Part shown: positions 11,567 through 24,087 of the stretch, piece by piece
How positions within the stretch are numbered: the first letter of the stretch is position 1
Layout: every line of letters starts with the position of its first letter
Assembly: GCA_003255025.1 (NCBI GenBank)
Contig: QANY01004052.1
Span: forward strand, 1,860,001 to 1,924,000
Length of the DNA stretch: 64,000 nt
Reading direction: 5' to 3'
Origin: Datisca glomerata
Lineage: Eukaryota > Streptophyta > Magnoliopsida > Cucurbitales > Datiscaceae
Translations under genes and position numbers: made by a program
Notes under the pieces: model-generated
What the model saw: the letters and a program-made list of their open reading frames with translations, nothing else
The model's database searches: none
What the model was told of the DNA's origin: nothing

Positions 11567-12006
11567 TGGGCATATAGAACTACTCCTAAAGAAGCCATTG
11601 GAGAAACACCGTTCACCTTAGCATTCAGGGTAGAAGCTGTAATTCCTGTCAAAATTGGAAGCTCATCAGTGAGGTCAGAATTGAATGAGCAACATAATGA
11701 TAAACTCCTCAAAAGAAGTCTTGATCAATTGGAGGAATGAAAAGAAGATGCTCTAATCAGAGTAGCGCGTTATAATCAGAAAAAGGATATCATATTTTCA
11801 GAAAAGAATGAAGAATAGAGAATTTCAAAAAGGAGATCTAGTCCTAAGAAAAGCTTTTCAATCAGAAGAGAAGTTTGGACCAACTTGGGAAGGACCATAC
11901 ATCATCAGTGTCGTAGAAGGAACCGGTATTATTACTTGAAGATGGAGGAAGGAGCAGACCTGGCGAAACCATGGAATGCATTTCATTTAAAGAAGTACTT
12001 TGTATA
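11567..12006 (+). pseudogene. Integrase C-terminal fragment (Tat-like pol)
   Basis: Starts with WAYRTTPKEAIGETPFTLAF and continues to PWNAFHLKKYF, which are hallmarks of the integrase core end and C-terminus in plant Tat/Athila-type elements. In-frame stops (for example near 11740 and 11815) and a frameshift before the last block show it is dead. The rest of pol is absent, so an internal deletion joined gag almost directly to the integrase tail. Confidence 0.75.
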
Positions 12007-12109
12007 ATTATAATTTTATAGTGCATATTTTCCCATGGTTTTTTTCCCGCAAGGGTTTTCCACGTAAAAATCTCTAGTGTCAACCCTCTAACTCTTCTAT
12101 CAGGAAAGC

Positions 12110-12655
12110 ACATTAAGGAACTAGGGGAGAAAGTCTTTAGGAGGGGCAATTCATAAGTCTTACTCTTAGAAGAAACTAAGCGCATAAGTCCTTGGGAGGA
12201 ACAATTCATAAGTCATACTCTCAGAATGAACTAAGGGAGTAAGTCTATGGGAGAGACAATTCAGAAGTCCTACTCTCAAAATGAACTAAGGGCGTAACTC
12301 CATGGGAGGGGAAATTCATAAGTCCTACTCTCGGGAGGGACTAAGGGCGTAAGTCCTTGGAAGGGGCAATTCATAAGTTTTACTCTCAGAAGGAACTAAG
12401 GGCGTAAGTCCTCGGGAGGGACAATTCATAAGTTATACTCTCAAAATGAACTACGGGCGTAAGTTTTTGGAAGTGACAATTTATAAGTCTTACTCTCAGA
12501 AGGAACTAAGAGCATAAGTATTTGGGAGAGGCAATTCATAAGTCATATTCTCAGAAGGAACTAAGGGCGTAAATCTTTGGGAGAGGCAATTCATAAATCC
12601 TACTCTAAAAAGAACTAAGGGCGTAAGCCCTTGGAAGGGGCAATTCATACTCAAA
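12110..12655 (+). repeat. About 60-bp tandem repeat, roughly eight or nine units
   Basis: Each unit carries the words CTAAGGGCGTAAGTC, GGGAGGGGCAATTCATAAGT and TACTCTCAGAAGGAA, repeating at about 60 bp with substitutions. It lies in the spacer between integrase and the antisense ORF, a usual place for tandem repeats in Tat-lineage elements. Confidence 0.85.
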
Positions 12656-13176
12656 AAAGGAATTGAAGTTGAGAAAGAAGAGTTGAGCTCAGACCAGAAA
12701 GAAGAGATGAACTCAGACAAGAGAGCTCAGAACAGTCAGAAATTCATAACAGAAAAGTTTTAGGAGCTAAGCTTAGACCAGAAAGCTCAAACCCGAATGT
12801 CAAGAACAGAGGAGCTTCGACAATTCAAAAAAGATAAAAGTCAGAACTTCAGAGTAGAAAAGAAGGACAGAAATTCAAATCTTAGAAAGGAAAAGAAAAA
12901 TGAAAATTAAGAAAAGAACTTCAGAGCAGAAATTGGAAAAGCAAAACGAAGCAGACCAGCTAAGAATAAGAAAGTCCAAAAAATTGCTACTTCACTTCAA
13001 GACAGAAAAATAATACATATGAACGTCTATGAGGTAAAATTTTTAATTGATCAATAATTCCAATTGATATAGCTTCGAAGTAAGATAAAAATCAAAGAAT
13101 CCGAAAAAACTTCTACATTGATGAAAAGGAAAGTACAGGAAAAGTAAAAAAAAGCTACAATTGAAACAGGAAGAAT

Positions 13177-15250
13177 CTAAAGAGAAGAAATATCCTCATT
13201 CTGAACCCCATAAGAGATCTCAGTAGGGGTCGAAGCATCTCTTGCAAGGGGAGTATCATCAGCAGTTCTAGAAGGGTTGATTTCGGCTTGGCTTGTAGAA
13301 GTGGTGGCTTCACTTTGCTCATCAACAGGAACATCGCATAGAGGTTTTCTTGGAGGGGCCTTCATTGAGCCACCTCTATAACCCACACTGTAGATTACCT
13401 GCTCAGCTTCATAAAAAAGAGCCTGATATTCTACTCCAACCTCTTTCTCTTTTTGTTCTAGAGCTTGAGCTTTGCTTGCCTCAACAGCTGCCAAAGACTC
13501 CTCAACAGTCTTCAATGCCTCCTTCTCAGCCCCCAGAGATTATGTCAGACTCTAAATCTCTGCCTTAGCCCCATCAACTTCTACTGCTTGCTTCTTCATT
13601 GTCTCATCAAGCACAGTGTTTGACTCTTATAATTGAGCAACTTCTTCGCGAAGACCTTCAATGATGCCAATAGAATGAGCAACATCCCTTCGGAGCTTCT
13701 GCAACGCCGAATCTCGGGCAGCATGATGCTCTTAGAGAGGATTATGGTGAATAATGGCCTAAAGAGAAAACAAAAATAGTAAGAAAAATGTAAGAGAATA
13801 ATCAAGAAGAAGGAAAAGGACAAAGAATCGTGCTCTGACTAAGTCATGACTTAGAGAATAAACCAGGTCGCCAACCCTAGAGTTGCGAGTTCTAACCAAA
13901 TCATCATCACAATTAATCTCATGGGCAACATTGTGAGAAGACTAAACATCATCTAAAAAGTAGACTGTTGCTAGTATATCGGCGAATTTTTTGAACTGTC
14001 AAGGATCAGAACCTCCACTTGCTTCCGGAGATCCAGAAGCAGGATCTTGACTAATGGCTGGAAGAACTAGAGTAGGAATAACAAGAGGAGGAGTAGCAAA
14101 ACGAGGGGTAAATCCTCACCCTGAATGGAAGGAACGTCTAAAACGGGAGGATCCCTTGAAGAGCTGGTCTCGTCAGATCTAGGGCGAGTTCGCATCCCAA
14201 CTTCACCCACCATTGTACGAAGTCGCTTCGACATATTGAGATTTTCTTTCACTCTCTGAAGTAAAGTGTTTTCCTCTGAAGAATTAGAACCACAACCACT
14301 GGGAAAAGAGTGGCCAGAAGAGACGCGTGAATCTCTCGCTGGACAGGAAGAGGACGATGGAGCAGATGTGGAAGACGAATCTAAAGGAGAAACAATAGGA
14401 AGTTCTCGTGGTAAAACGGATAATGTCACGGCAACGAGTGGCGTGACTAAACTTGAGGGCTGAGAGAAGACAAGCGTGATGTCACCGCCTGGGTCTAGGA
14501 GCTTATACCACTTTCTGTGCTGACAACGAAAGGCGAGGATTAGCTTTTCTTTAGTCTCTTGGGTTATGTAAGGCTTCCTGTTCTTAAGTTTATCTGCAGG
14601 AAAAGAGAGAACCAACATAAAAAAGAGGAAGATGAAAAAAACGAGTAACAATAGTAAAGAGAAACAAGGCTGGGAAATGGGACTCCGACTACTTACTGAA
14701 AGTCCTCCAGCTCGTGGGAATTCTCCGACGACCATCACCACCCCAATTTTCACCAATCACAAGGATATCCCTTTCCCAATTTTAGTCACCCGGGGGAATA
14801 TTGGTCACCATTGGCCCTCTCTTTTCTGAAGTCCGATTGGAAAGATAATAAATCTCATCCCTAGGTTTAATTACATAACAACATCTCAATTCGTCGACTC
14901 CTAAATCCAAACCAAATCTCCTATTCAAAGCCTCAAATCCGAGGAGGATACTATAGGTGCTGGGATTAAATTGAGAAAGGGCAAGATCACACCAGTGGAA
15001 GAACTCTTCAAAAAATGGGGAGAAAGGAAGCCTAAGGCCCAAAGCAATATACATTGGACTTAAGGTTATCTGGTATGGAGACCTACAAGGATGACCTGGG
15101 TGCCTACTCTCACCTAAATCAACTATAACATCAGAAGGAAATGCATCATGAAAGATAGAAAAAAACTCGTTAAGCTCAGCCGAATTTCTAACTAGAGAAA
15201 TAGTAGGCTTAAATTCAATTCCACCCCGACTTATGGCTACTGGAATTACT
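13177..15250 (-). pseudogene. Antisense ORF of the Tat-like element (Transposase_28-like)
   Basis: On the minus strand, 15240-14780 reads through HPGHPCRSPYQITLS and LGLRLPFSPFFEEFF to LLGFEALNRRFGLDLGVDEL. This resembles the putative gypsy-type transposon domain PF04195 (Transposase_28) encoded antisense in many plant Tat elements. Downstream pieces include a Ser/Pro-rich stretch (14067-14460) and an Ala/Glu-rich coiled-coil-like C-terminal piece (13177-13515). Frame changes separate the pieces; some may be introns, others decay. The role of such antisense ORFs is not established. Confidence 0.6.
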
Positions 15251-15544
15251 AAGAGAAAATAAAAGAGAAGTAGAGAAGACAGAAGACTTACGAAGAAGAA
15301 AGGAAGAAAGTGAATAAAATGAAAGAGAAAAGAAGAATTTATATTGGCTTCAGAACGAAAAGTTATAGAAATTAATTAAGAAAAATGAAATGATGACTGA
15401 CACATGCTCGATTGAAGGAAAGTCTGCAGGAAAAAACAAACTGTCACTGCTAATACCTATTCAGAGGTTGACAGTTGGATAGAAGGATGACATATTCTGC
15501 AAATAATAGCCATTAAATCTAAGTACGAGAATGGGAAACAACAA

Positions 15545-15845
15545 AGAAATAAATGAGGGGAGTCAAAACGTCAGAACATATACTTAGCGAGAACGGGAAT
15601 ATCGAAGCCTCAGAATAAATGCTTAGCGAGAATGAGAAAATCGAAGCCTCAGAACAGATCCTTAGCGAGAACGGGAAAATTGAAGCATCATAACATATAT
15701 CGAGCGAGAACGGGAAAATCAAAGCCTCAGAATAGATACTTAGCGAGAATGAAAAAATGGAACGTCAAAACAGATACTTAGCGAGAACGGGAAAATGGAA
15801 CATCAGAGCAGATCTTTAATGAGAACAGGAAAGTGGAATGACAGA
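15545..15845 (+). repeat. About 45-bp tandem repeat with TTAGCGAGAACGGGAAAAT
   Basis: Six to seven diverged copies of a unit containing CAGAACAGATACTTAGCGAG and GGGAAAATCGAAGCCT. It sits between the antisense ORF and the 3' LTR. Confidence 0.8.
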
Positions 15846-16171
15846 AAAGAAAGCTCACGCATCTATCAAACGCACATCCATCTCAATAAGGTAACTATTA
15901 TTTAAATTGTTGTTAACTTTTGCAGGTCATTAATATCACAGGTCCCAAAAAATAAAAGAAGAATAAAAGAGGAAAGGAGAAAAGAATTGTCAGAAGATCC
16001 TTCATAAAAAGGTTAATCTAAAAAGCTGTGGTGCCCCATAAATCTGGTATTGAAAATCGAAGAATCGAATCATTACACCTGAATGAAGATAGACTTCATC
16101 AAGTGTAATACTTCATTCAGCTGTAATGAGGGAAAATGAACAGGAATACTTTTTGGTATTCAGTCAAGTCA

Positions 16172-16691
16172 GCAGAGAAGAAAAATAATTAAAGCGGATG
16201 CCACGAAAGTATGATGGGAATAGTTGAATTTGCCATGTTAGCAGATATGAAGAAGTTGATCTGGAGTTACTGGCATAGTCAAATAGCTAAAGTATAAAAG
16301 TTATATAGGAAGCCACGTAAGCCAAAGAAGCCAATCAAGGTAGGAAGAAAAACTACCACCGTGACAAAGCTGACAACGATCATCACGACCGCCTAATTCA
16401 CCACGCTACATCCAACGATTCAAATTTAAAAAATTGTTAACACTGATAAACAAGACTCAGTCATTCATCTAAAAGATGAAGTAAATCTTAGAGGATAAGT
16501 TCAATCTCGAAGAATATTTCGTTTATTCTTAATGTATTTTGGGAATTCGGTTGTATTACAAACCTATAAATATAGGCTAAAAATTGTGAATTAAAGGATC
16601 ATTGAAAATAAGCCAGTGAAAATTACTCACTTTCATGTTTATTTTATCTGCTCTCATTATTTTCTAGTGTAAGGGAAAAAATTCTTTTACA
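16172..16691 (+). repeat. 3' LTR of the Tat-like element
   Basis: Counterpart of 8902-9417, ending TTTTACA. The two repeats differ at many positions, which points to an old insertion. Confidence 0.8.
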
Positions 16692-17369
16692 ATATTGACA
16701 AAAAAGAATTGAGCCATGTAGGTAATATTGTGGTCTTTAAGATTATTATAATATAACATAGTGGTCGTATAAGACTACACTTTTACGTTATAATTATACT
16801 GTTAATTCATGGTAATATAGTGTTACCTATCATTTTGACGTTCGTAAACCCGTTAAGGAATTTTTTTTTTTAACAGATGGAAGTTAAGATATAATTAAGT
16901 CTTGAAATTTTAATTCCACTTGTAGATTAAAAATGTAGAGTTGAATTTATGTTTTTTTTCATTTTAATTTTGTATATATCCATGTAATGTTTTAAATAAT
17001 TGTAGGGTGTATATATATTATTGTTTTCCCATCAATTTGTAGGGAATATGAAGTATTGATTGAACACACCACAAGCTTTGAAATGATTTCTTTCTATTTA
17101 TATTCATCTTATATATTTTATAATCCACCAACATTTTGTAAAGATTCATCCAGACAAAAGAATATTAACTTTAAATAATAAATCGATGAAGTATGATGAT
17201 GAAACATTATTGAATTTTGAAGCATGTAAGTCATGAACCTTTATATCAAGTAATTTCTTATTAGACAAACAAACTGCGAGTCATAAGATGGATGGACACA
17301 TATTATTAAGTCTCTTCCCTCATATATTAGATATCTTTGATTCAAGTCAAACTATAGTTTTTTTTAAAC
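16692..17369. other. Intergenic AT-rich DNA
   Basis: No supported gene or repeat. Mostly A/T with short homopolymer runs. Confidence 0.5.
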
Positions 17370-18950
17370 CGCACACCAAATTTTTTTTACATAACATCTA
17401 TCTGTTTTTATCAAAGTTCAATTTATTAACAATAACCAAAAACTCATATAAGAACATACCTTAGGTACACAACCAACAATATAGTGTTAACTCTTAAAAT
17501 TAGGTGACAATAGAAACACACCATACTGCTAAGTTAGGAGAAATTCAAAATAAGATACATTACATGACAGATACAACACATCAATCATAAAGAAAAATTA
17601 CAGATAAAATCAAATCAAGAGAAAATAATCCTAACAACATATCCGCACGACAACCAACCATCGAACCAACGCATTACACTTCCTTGCCTAACACCTCGTA
17701 CAGATATCAAGATACACTAGTCTCACATACAGACTAAGCCACACATTGAAGTGGTGCAAATACAGAATCGAAAAAAAAAAAAGACCAATAAAACTAATCA
17801 GGTGAAAGGACCCTTCAACCGGTTAGGTACTACCCAATTAGCAGTGACCAGGACATCGATATAGCTCCATCCTCAATTATGAACGACCACATCGGAATGC
17901 AAACATAGTCTGAACAGAGCCCGGGCCTAAAGCACCCCCGAGGATCAAAGTAAAGGCAAAGACTGAATAGGCAGACGAATGGAAGACGACAAGACTGGCA
18001 GAATAATCTCCTCCATCCATGACTAGATCTAGTAACGACCCTAGGGACGATGGTGACCACGCCCGCAGTGAAGACTAGACAAACCAAGCTCATATTCCAG
18101 TGAAAGGAGAACAGAATCAGACCTGAAACTACCTCTATATTTCTGTGGCGGAAGCTTCAATGACGATTATGTAGTTGTAGATAGATTACTCATAGACCCT
18201 AATGTAGCCCGCGATCATCATCAACAATAAGGAACCTTACCTCCTCAGATCTATGCAGATCACAACACAAGAACGCGGCAAATAACAAACTCAAAATGAC
18301 ATAGCGACATCACAATCGGTGCAGCCGAAGTCGTGGGACTCCGACTGCCATGGTACTCCAACAGACATCAAATGGATACGAAATGTCGAACGGATACGGA
18401 CTGTGAGACTCTAATGAACCTCCTGGACGACGAACGAATATACACGGAACGGAGAACCCGACGAGCCTTATGGTCGAAGAACACAGAACATAGACTCATA
18501 AATCCGATGAACGCAGAACGCAGAACACAGAACTCCGACGAACGTGAACGCCGAACGCAAAACCATGGACTCCGACAAGCTACGAACAGAACACACGCGA
18601 AGTTCGAACTCACGCAAACTCCAACAAGAAATTTGAACTCACGCGAACTTCGAGCACGAGAACCAGCGAACTCCCATGAAGAGAACGTGAGCCACCGCCG
18701 GGCCGAAAAACCTGGACGACGAACCTTCTGAGCACGAACAGGAACCTCTAAGGCGACAATCCTTTTAGACGGCGACCTCCTGGCTTCAGATCTGCATAGG
18801 CATGCATAGAACCTAAAACTCCAATACCGGAAAAAAAAGAGAAGAGAGATAGGAGTCCGTCCCTGAGCTCGGCGAAGCCCAGGGCCAGACTCGCCGGCGG
18901 TTAAGACGAAGAGAGAGTATACACTTTCTCTCTCTAGAAACCGTAGGTTA
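17370..18950 (-). other. Unidentified, less AT-rich sequence, possibly a retroposon relic
   Basis: This block has a much higher GC content than its flanks. Read on the minus strand it begins with a CT-rich leader (TTTCTAGAGAGAGAAAGTG near 18920-18940), then a GC-rich CCGCCGGCGAGTC segment, and ends near an A-run at about 17360. That layout would fit a non-LTR retroposon or an old transcribed gene. I found no reverse transcriptase, nuclease or other recognisable domain. The open frames here carry no known motif. Identity unresolved. Confidence 0.25.
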
Positions 18951-18958
18951 TTAAACTA

Positions 18959-21177
18959 GGATTTTTTTGTTAAATTGGACCCTACACTAACCATTTTGTA
19001 AAAATAAAAACATACACTAATTTTTACTTCATCTTGCCTCTGGTCCACTTTTCATTCAAAATACATTTATGAAATTATATGTTTACCTTTCACCTCATTT
19101 TTTCTTCTTATATTTTTCATTTTCTCCACTTCTTCTTTGTTTTCTTCAATGTTTTCTTCTTCATTTTCTTCTTCGTCTTCTTCTTGATCTTATTAGTTCT
19201 TCATGCAACAATAAAAATATTTATTTATTTTCTTCTTCATCTTCATGAATTTTCTGGGACCATTTTTTTTTGAAAATGGGTTTTTGCCTATTTTTACAGA
19301 TCTGAACCAGAAGATCTGACGACAATCCAGATCTGAAAATGGATTTTTGCCTATTTTTACAGATCTACACCATATATAGCCACACACCAGATCTGAATAT
19401 GAGTTTTTACCCATTTTTGGGCAGCAATTCCTTCTTCTAGTTCTTATTTTTACGTTTTACCTTTTATTTAATTCTTCGAAGTTTTATTTTTGGAGTGTCA
19501 TTCATGAGGGTACACTAGCGTCGTGTACCTATCGTGCAGTATACACATAGTACACACGATGCTAGTGTAGCAATCGTGTAGTCTACAAAATGGTTACACG
19601 AAGCCAATGTAGTTATCGTGTAGTATACATGTAGTCTACACTCACGTCGTGTAGACTATACGATGGCTACATTATATACTACACAATGGCTACACTGACA
19701 TTGTGTAGCCATCATGTAGTCTACATGATGGGTACAATGGCATCGTGTAATTATGGTGTAGTATACACGTAGTCTACACGATACTAGTGTAGCCATTGTA
19801 TAGTATACATGTAGTCTATACGACGTCAATGTAGTCATATTCTAGTCTATACGATGGCTACACGATGCCAGTGTATCCATCGTGTAGTCTACACGATGGT
19901 AACTCGACGTTAGTGTATTCATCATGTAGACTACACGGTGGCTACACGATGTCAGTGTAGCCATCGTGTAGTATACACGTAGTCTACACGATGTTAATGT
20001 AGTCATTGTGTAATCTACACGATGAGCACACTAGCGTTGTGTAGTCTACACGATGGGTACACTGGCATGGTGTAGCCATCGTGTAGTCTAGACGATGAGT
20101 ACACTAGCGTCGTGTAGTCATCGTGTAGTCTACACGATGGGTACACTAGCATCGTGTTGGCATCGTATAGTCTACACGATAAGTACACTAACATCGTGTA
20201 GTCATCGTGTAGACTACTTGATGACTACACTAGCGTCGTGTATACTACACGATGGCTACGCTGGCATCGTATAGTCTACACGATGGCTACACTGGCATCG
20301 TGTAATCTACACGATGGGTACACTGGCATCGTGTATTCTACACGATGAGTACACTAACGTTGTATAATCCACATGATGGCAACATGATATTAGTGTACTT
20401 ATCGTGTAAACTACACAATGGTTACATTGGCGTCGTATAGACTACGTGTATACGACACGATGGCTACATGATGACACTGTACCCATCGTATAGACTACAC
20501 AATGTCAGTGTAGCCATCGTGTAGTATATAGTGTAGCCATCGTATAATCTACACAACGCGAGTGCATCCCTCATGTAGTCTACATGATGACTACACTAAC
20601 ATCGTGTAGACGTTTATACTACATGATAGGTACACGACACTAGTGCACCCCATGAATGGCACTTCAAAAATAAAACGTTGAAGGATTAACTAAAAGGTAA
20701 AACGTCGAAAAAGAACTAGAAGGAGTTGCTTCCCAAAAATGAGTAAAACCCATTTTCAGATCTGATTTGTGGCTAGATATGGTTCAGATCTGTAAAAATA
20801 GGTAAAAATCCATTTTCAGATCTGGGTTATCGTCAGATCTTCTAGTTCAGATCTGTAAAATGGGCAAAAACCCATTTTCATAAAAAAGATATTAAATAAA
20901 TATTTCTAGAAAATTCATGAACATGAATAAAAAATAAATAAATATTTTGCTATTGCATGAAGAAGTAAGAAGATGAAGAAGAAGACGAAGAAAAAAACTA
21001 AGAAAAAAACTAAGAAGTGGAAAAAATGAAAGAAGAAGGAGAAATAAGATAAAGGATAAACATGTAATTTAATAAATGCATTTTGAGTGAAAAATGGATC
21101 AGAAACCAAAAAAATAAAAATTACTGTATGAGTTCATTTTTATAAAATAATTTATATAGGAGTTCAGTACAAAACTC
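18959..21177. mobile_element. MULE A: non-autonomous Mutator-like element with minisatellite core
   Basis: Left end GGATTTTTTTG and right end (reverse complement GAGTTTTG) match the termini of element D. Subterminal arms of about 540 bp are inverted repeats of each other: both contain the TTCTTC-rich block, the AGATCTGAACC / CCATTTTCAGATCTG modules and the sequence near TTTTATTTTTGGAGTGTCATT. Between the arms lies only the palindromic minisatellite. Flanking 9-mers ATTAAACTA (18950-18958) and ATTGAACTG (21178-21186) agree at 7 of 9 positions, consistent with an aged 9-bp Mutator target-site duplication. It encodes no transposase and would need one supplied in trans. Confidence 0.75.
19508..20645. 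repeat. Palindromic minisatellite, array A
   Basis: Dozens of variants of the self-complementary word ATCGTGTAGNCTACACGAT, alternating with GGGTACACTGGC or GGCTACACTAGC linkers. The larger period is about 30-42 bp. Because the word equals its own reverse complement, both strands read alike and both stay open for long runs of Thr/His/Arg/Val/Tyr codons. These are not proteins. Confidence 0.9.
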
Positions 21178-21186
21178 ATTGAACTG

Positions 21187-21920
21187 TCGTAATTTTCGGT
21201 GGGGTGTAATTTTCACAAAATAAATCCATGTCAACTTCTGAGATTTCTGCTCAGATAAAAATAAAATTGTCATTACCAATCGTCATGTAGTATTGAGTTT
21301 ATGTTCTGTATAGTGTGACTGAGAGAATTAAATATAGTGTGACAAAATTGACCTGCGTGAAAATGGTATCTTTGAACCTCAAAAGTATGGACAACAAGAT
21401 GTTCATTCTAATTAAACCCATCTCTGTCACTCTCAACGATCCAACTTGGATTTCCAAGTATGCCCATGCCCCTAGTTGATTTTTTTAATTTATTCAAATA
21501 AGAAAAAAGAAAATAATTTCCACTTTGAAGAAACAAATTAGGTTCAATTAAACATAAATATATGGATAATCTTGTCTAGTTTCATATTGTATAAGACAAT
21601 TGTTTTTACCTAAAAATCTTTAAATCCTGTTGAACATAAAATAAAATATATCAAAATTCGTAAATTCATCAAGCTAGTTAAATGGCAATAATATTTCCAA
21701 TTTTTTAAAACTATTTGAAATATTCCATTAACATGTACTATTGTGTCTATTTAGTCTCAATTGACAATGGTCCAATAACTACATGAAATACCTTAAATAT
21801 ACGGGTCATGTTTTGATACTGTGATCTGACATCAGTTTCACATAAAGAGATCTAATATGGAGTACTGTAAAATTTTCCTAACTACATATATGAACGTTCG
21901 AAATTGGTTCATATTTTTTG
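21187..21920. other. Intergenic DNA between MULE A and MULE B
   Basis: AT-rich sequence without supported genes. No left terminus like those of the sister MULEs is visible before array B. Confidence 0.5.
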
Positions 21921-21924
21921 TTAA

Positions 21925-22470
21925 ACGATGGGTACTTTGGTATCGTATAGTTATCGTGTAGTCTATACGATGAGTACGCTGGTATCGTGTAACCATCATG
22001 TAGACTACACATTGGATACACTGGTATCGTATAACCATCGTGTAGACTACACGATGTGTACATTGACATCGTGTAACCATCATGTGATCTACACGATGGA
22101 TAAACTGACATCGTGTAGCCATTGTGTAGTCTACACGATAGGTATACTGGCATTGTGTAGCCGTCGTGTAGTATACACGTAGTCTACACAACGTTGGTGT
22201 AGCCATCATGTAGTCTACACGATAGGTGCACGACGCTAGTGTACTCATCGTGTAGACTACACGATGTCAGTGTAGCCATCGTGTAGTATGCACGTAGTCT
22301 ATACGACGCTAGTGTAGACTACACGATGCTAGTGTACCCATCGTGTAGTCTATAGGATGGCTACATGATGGATACACGATGCTAGCGTACTCATCTTGTA
22401 AACTACACAATACCAGCGTACTCATCGTGTAGACTACACTATGGCTACACGATAGGTGCACAACGCTAGT
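21925..22470. repeat. Palindromic minisatellite, array B
   Basis: Same ATCGTGTAGNCTACACGAT family as in elements A, C and D, about 545 bp, with comparable divergence between units. Confidence 0.88.
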
Positions 22471-23058
22471 ATACTCCCATGAATGACACTCCAAAAATAA
22501 AGCGTCGAAGGATTAAAAAATGTATAACGTCGAAAAAGAACTAGAAGAAGGAATTGATGCCCAAAAATTGGTAAAAACCCATTTTCAAATCTGGTTTGTA
22601 GCTAGATATGGTTCAGATATGTAAAAATATGCAAAAACCCATTTTCAGATCTGGTTTGTCGTCAGATCTTCTAGCTCAGATTTTGAAAAATGGATAAAAC
22701 CCCATTTTTTTTAGATCTGATTTGTAGTTAGATATGGTTTAAATCTGTTAAAATAGGCAAAACTCATTTTCAGAAAAAAAAAATATTCTCAAAAAATTCA
22801 TAAACATGAATAAGAAAATAAATAAATATTTTACTGTTGCATGAAGAAGTGAAAAGATGAAGTAGAAGATAAAGAAGAAGACGAAGAAGTGAAAAAAATG
22901 AAAAACAAATAAAGAGAAATGAGGTGAAGGGTAAACATGTAATTTAATAAATATATTTTAAGAAGAAAGTGGATCAGAAATCAGAAAAAATAAAAATTAA
23001 TGTATATGTCTATTTTTACAAAATTATCAGTGTAAAGTATACTTCAATAAAAAAATTT
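21925..23058. mobile_element. MULE B: truncated relative of MULE A
   Basis: The right arm (22470-23058) repeats the modules of the right arms of elements A and D: the CATTTTCAGATCTGG blocks, a GAAGAAGA-rich stretch and the terminal AT-rich segment. The left arm is missing and the minisatellite starts abruptly at 21925. This looks like a member that lost its left half. Confidence 0.65.
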
Positions 23059-23920
23059 TTAGTCAAGTTGTCATCATGGAGGTAAAATAAAACACAGTCA
23101 CCAAAGAGGGTCTTTCTTTATATTGATGGGTCCCAAATTTGGATGTGAGCATCAGACTTCTTCAAGATTGGTCTATGTAGCGCCTACAACCTTAAGTATC
23201 TAATGGACCCACTAATTATTTTCCCAAAGTCTCCCTTCCAGTCAGGTGGCTGTGGCTGTGCTGCCATTGGTTGCTTCCTTGACTTTGAATTATATAAAAG
23301 AGATGGGATTTATTAGCTATTTTAGACTATGACTCGATCCTCGTTTTCTTTGTCGATACCGAAATAAGATGGAAATCTTCTATATGACCACTTGGATTAA
23401 GAGCCTAGTCGTAACTCAATCTTCAATAAGGAGAAGAAACGAAAGAAAAAGACTGTTGATTGAATGATTGTTAGTGGCTAATGATACTAATTGTAGCGTC
23501 CATGATGTTGTTGAATCCATATCTGCTTAATCTGTTTTAGAGTTCTTTAAAACTTGGAGTTTAAAGTAAGACAGATGAGCTCACCAAACACTAAATGAAG
23601 AACTTCTTGTCTAGGAAAAATAAAAGGAAAATTACAATTTCGATTCTTAAACTTCCCCGTGCAATTCTAAATTATCTCAACGTTTAAATTCTAATTTAAT
23701 TCTTCAATTTAAAAAGTGTGACATAGTTCATTTTTCTGCTAAACTCGGGTTTAAAAGCTACAAATTTGTTAATAATTAACTGGCCTTCTTGGGATTCTTT
23801 TTGGGTCATTTGAAACATTTAATTCAAATAAAAACAAGCAGGCTAAGAAATGATTTTTTTTCTTTGTAATTGTTATAACAGTGAAAATTTTCACCATATG
23901 GGATACATGTCAGACAACGA
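23059..23920. other. Intergenic DNA, nothing recognised
   Basis: No supported coding region. A perfect 14-bp palindrome GTGAAAATTTTCAC lies at 23881-23894, just before the large hairpin, but I attach no function to it. Confidence 0.5.
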
Positions 23921-23924
23921 CAAC

Positions 23925-24087
23925 CCTAATATATTCTCAGTTTCTCATTTTATATACTGACTTCAACTCATTGTTTTCACCTATGAAGCACAAACACACT
24001 CTCTCTTTAAGAGTGTGTTTGTGCTTCATAGGTGAAAACAATGAGTTGAAGTCAGTATATAAAATGAGAAACTGAGAACATATTAGG
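23925..24087. repeat. Near-perfect hairpin, 78-bp arms with a 7-bp loop
   Basis: Arms 23925-24002 and 24010-24087 are reverse complements with a single mismatch that I can find (a G:U pair if transcribed as RNA), separated by CTCTTTA. The ends lack TIR or TSD features of a known MITE. A transcript of either strand would fold into one long stem. Candidates are a young microRNA-like or siRNA hairpin locus, or a recent palindromic duplication from a replication error. Confidence 0.88.

Larger units (their letters stand above)
8902..16691 (+). mobile_element. Decayed Ty3/gypsy LTR retrotransposon, Tat-like
   Basis: Two diverged direct repeats of about 515 bp (8902-9417 and 16172-16691) bracket gag-like sequence, a Tat-type integrase C-terminus, two tandem-repeat blocks and an antisense ORF. 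That order (gag, pol, spacer repeats, antisense Transposase_28-like ORF, LTR) matches Tat-lineage plant gypsy elements. Protease, reverse transcriptase and RNase H are missing between about 11.5 and 11.57 kb, so it cannot be autonomous. The visible LTR divergence and many stops indicate an old insertion. The LTR 5' edge is uncertain: similarity starts at a GCA(A/G)AGAAGAA word with no clean TG, and no convincing target-site duplication was found. Confidence 0.8.

Noticed and set aside
18333..18731. 132-codon plus-strand open frame rich in Arg/Thr/Glu
   Set aside because: Built from recurring GAACGCAGAAC-type words with no motif; the block is instead listed as an unidentified possible retroposon relic.
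21838..22494. Open frames reading repeated Thr-His-Arg-Val-Asp-Tyr-Thr-type units on both strands (also at 29009-29537 and 36656-38277)
   Set aside because: Produced by the self-complementary minisatellite whose larger period is near 42 bp (14 codons); both strands translate alike, so not proteins.
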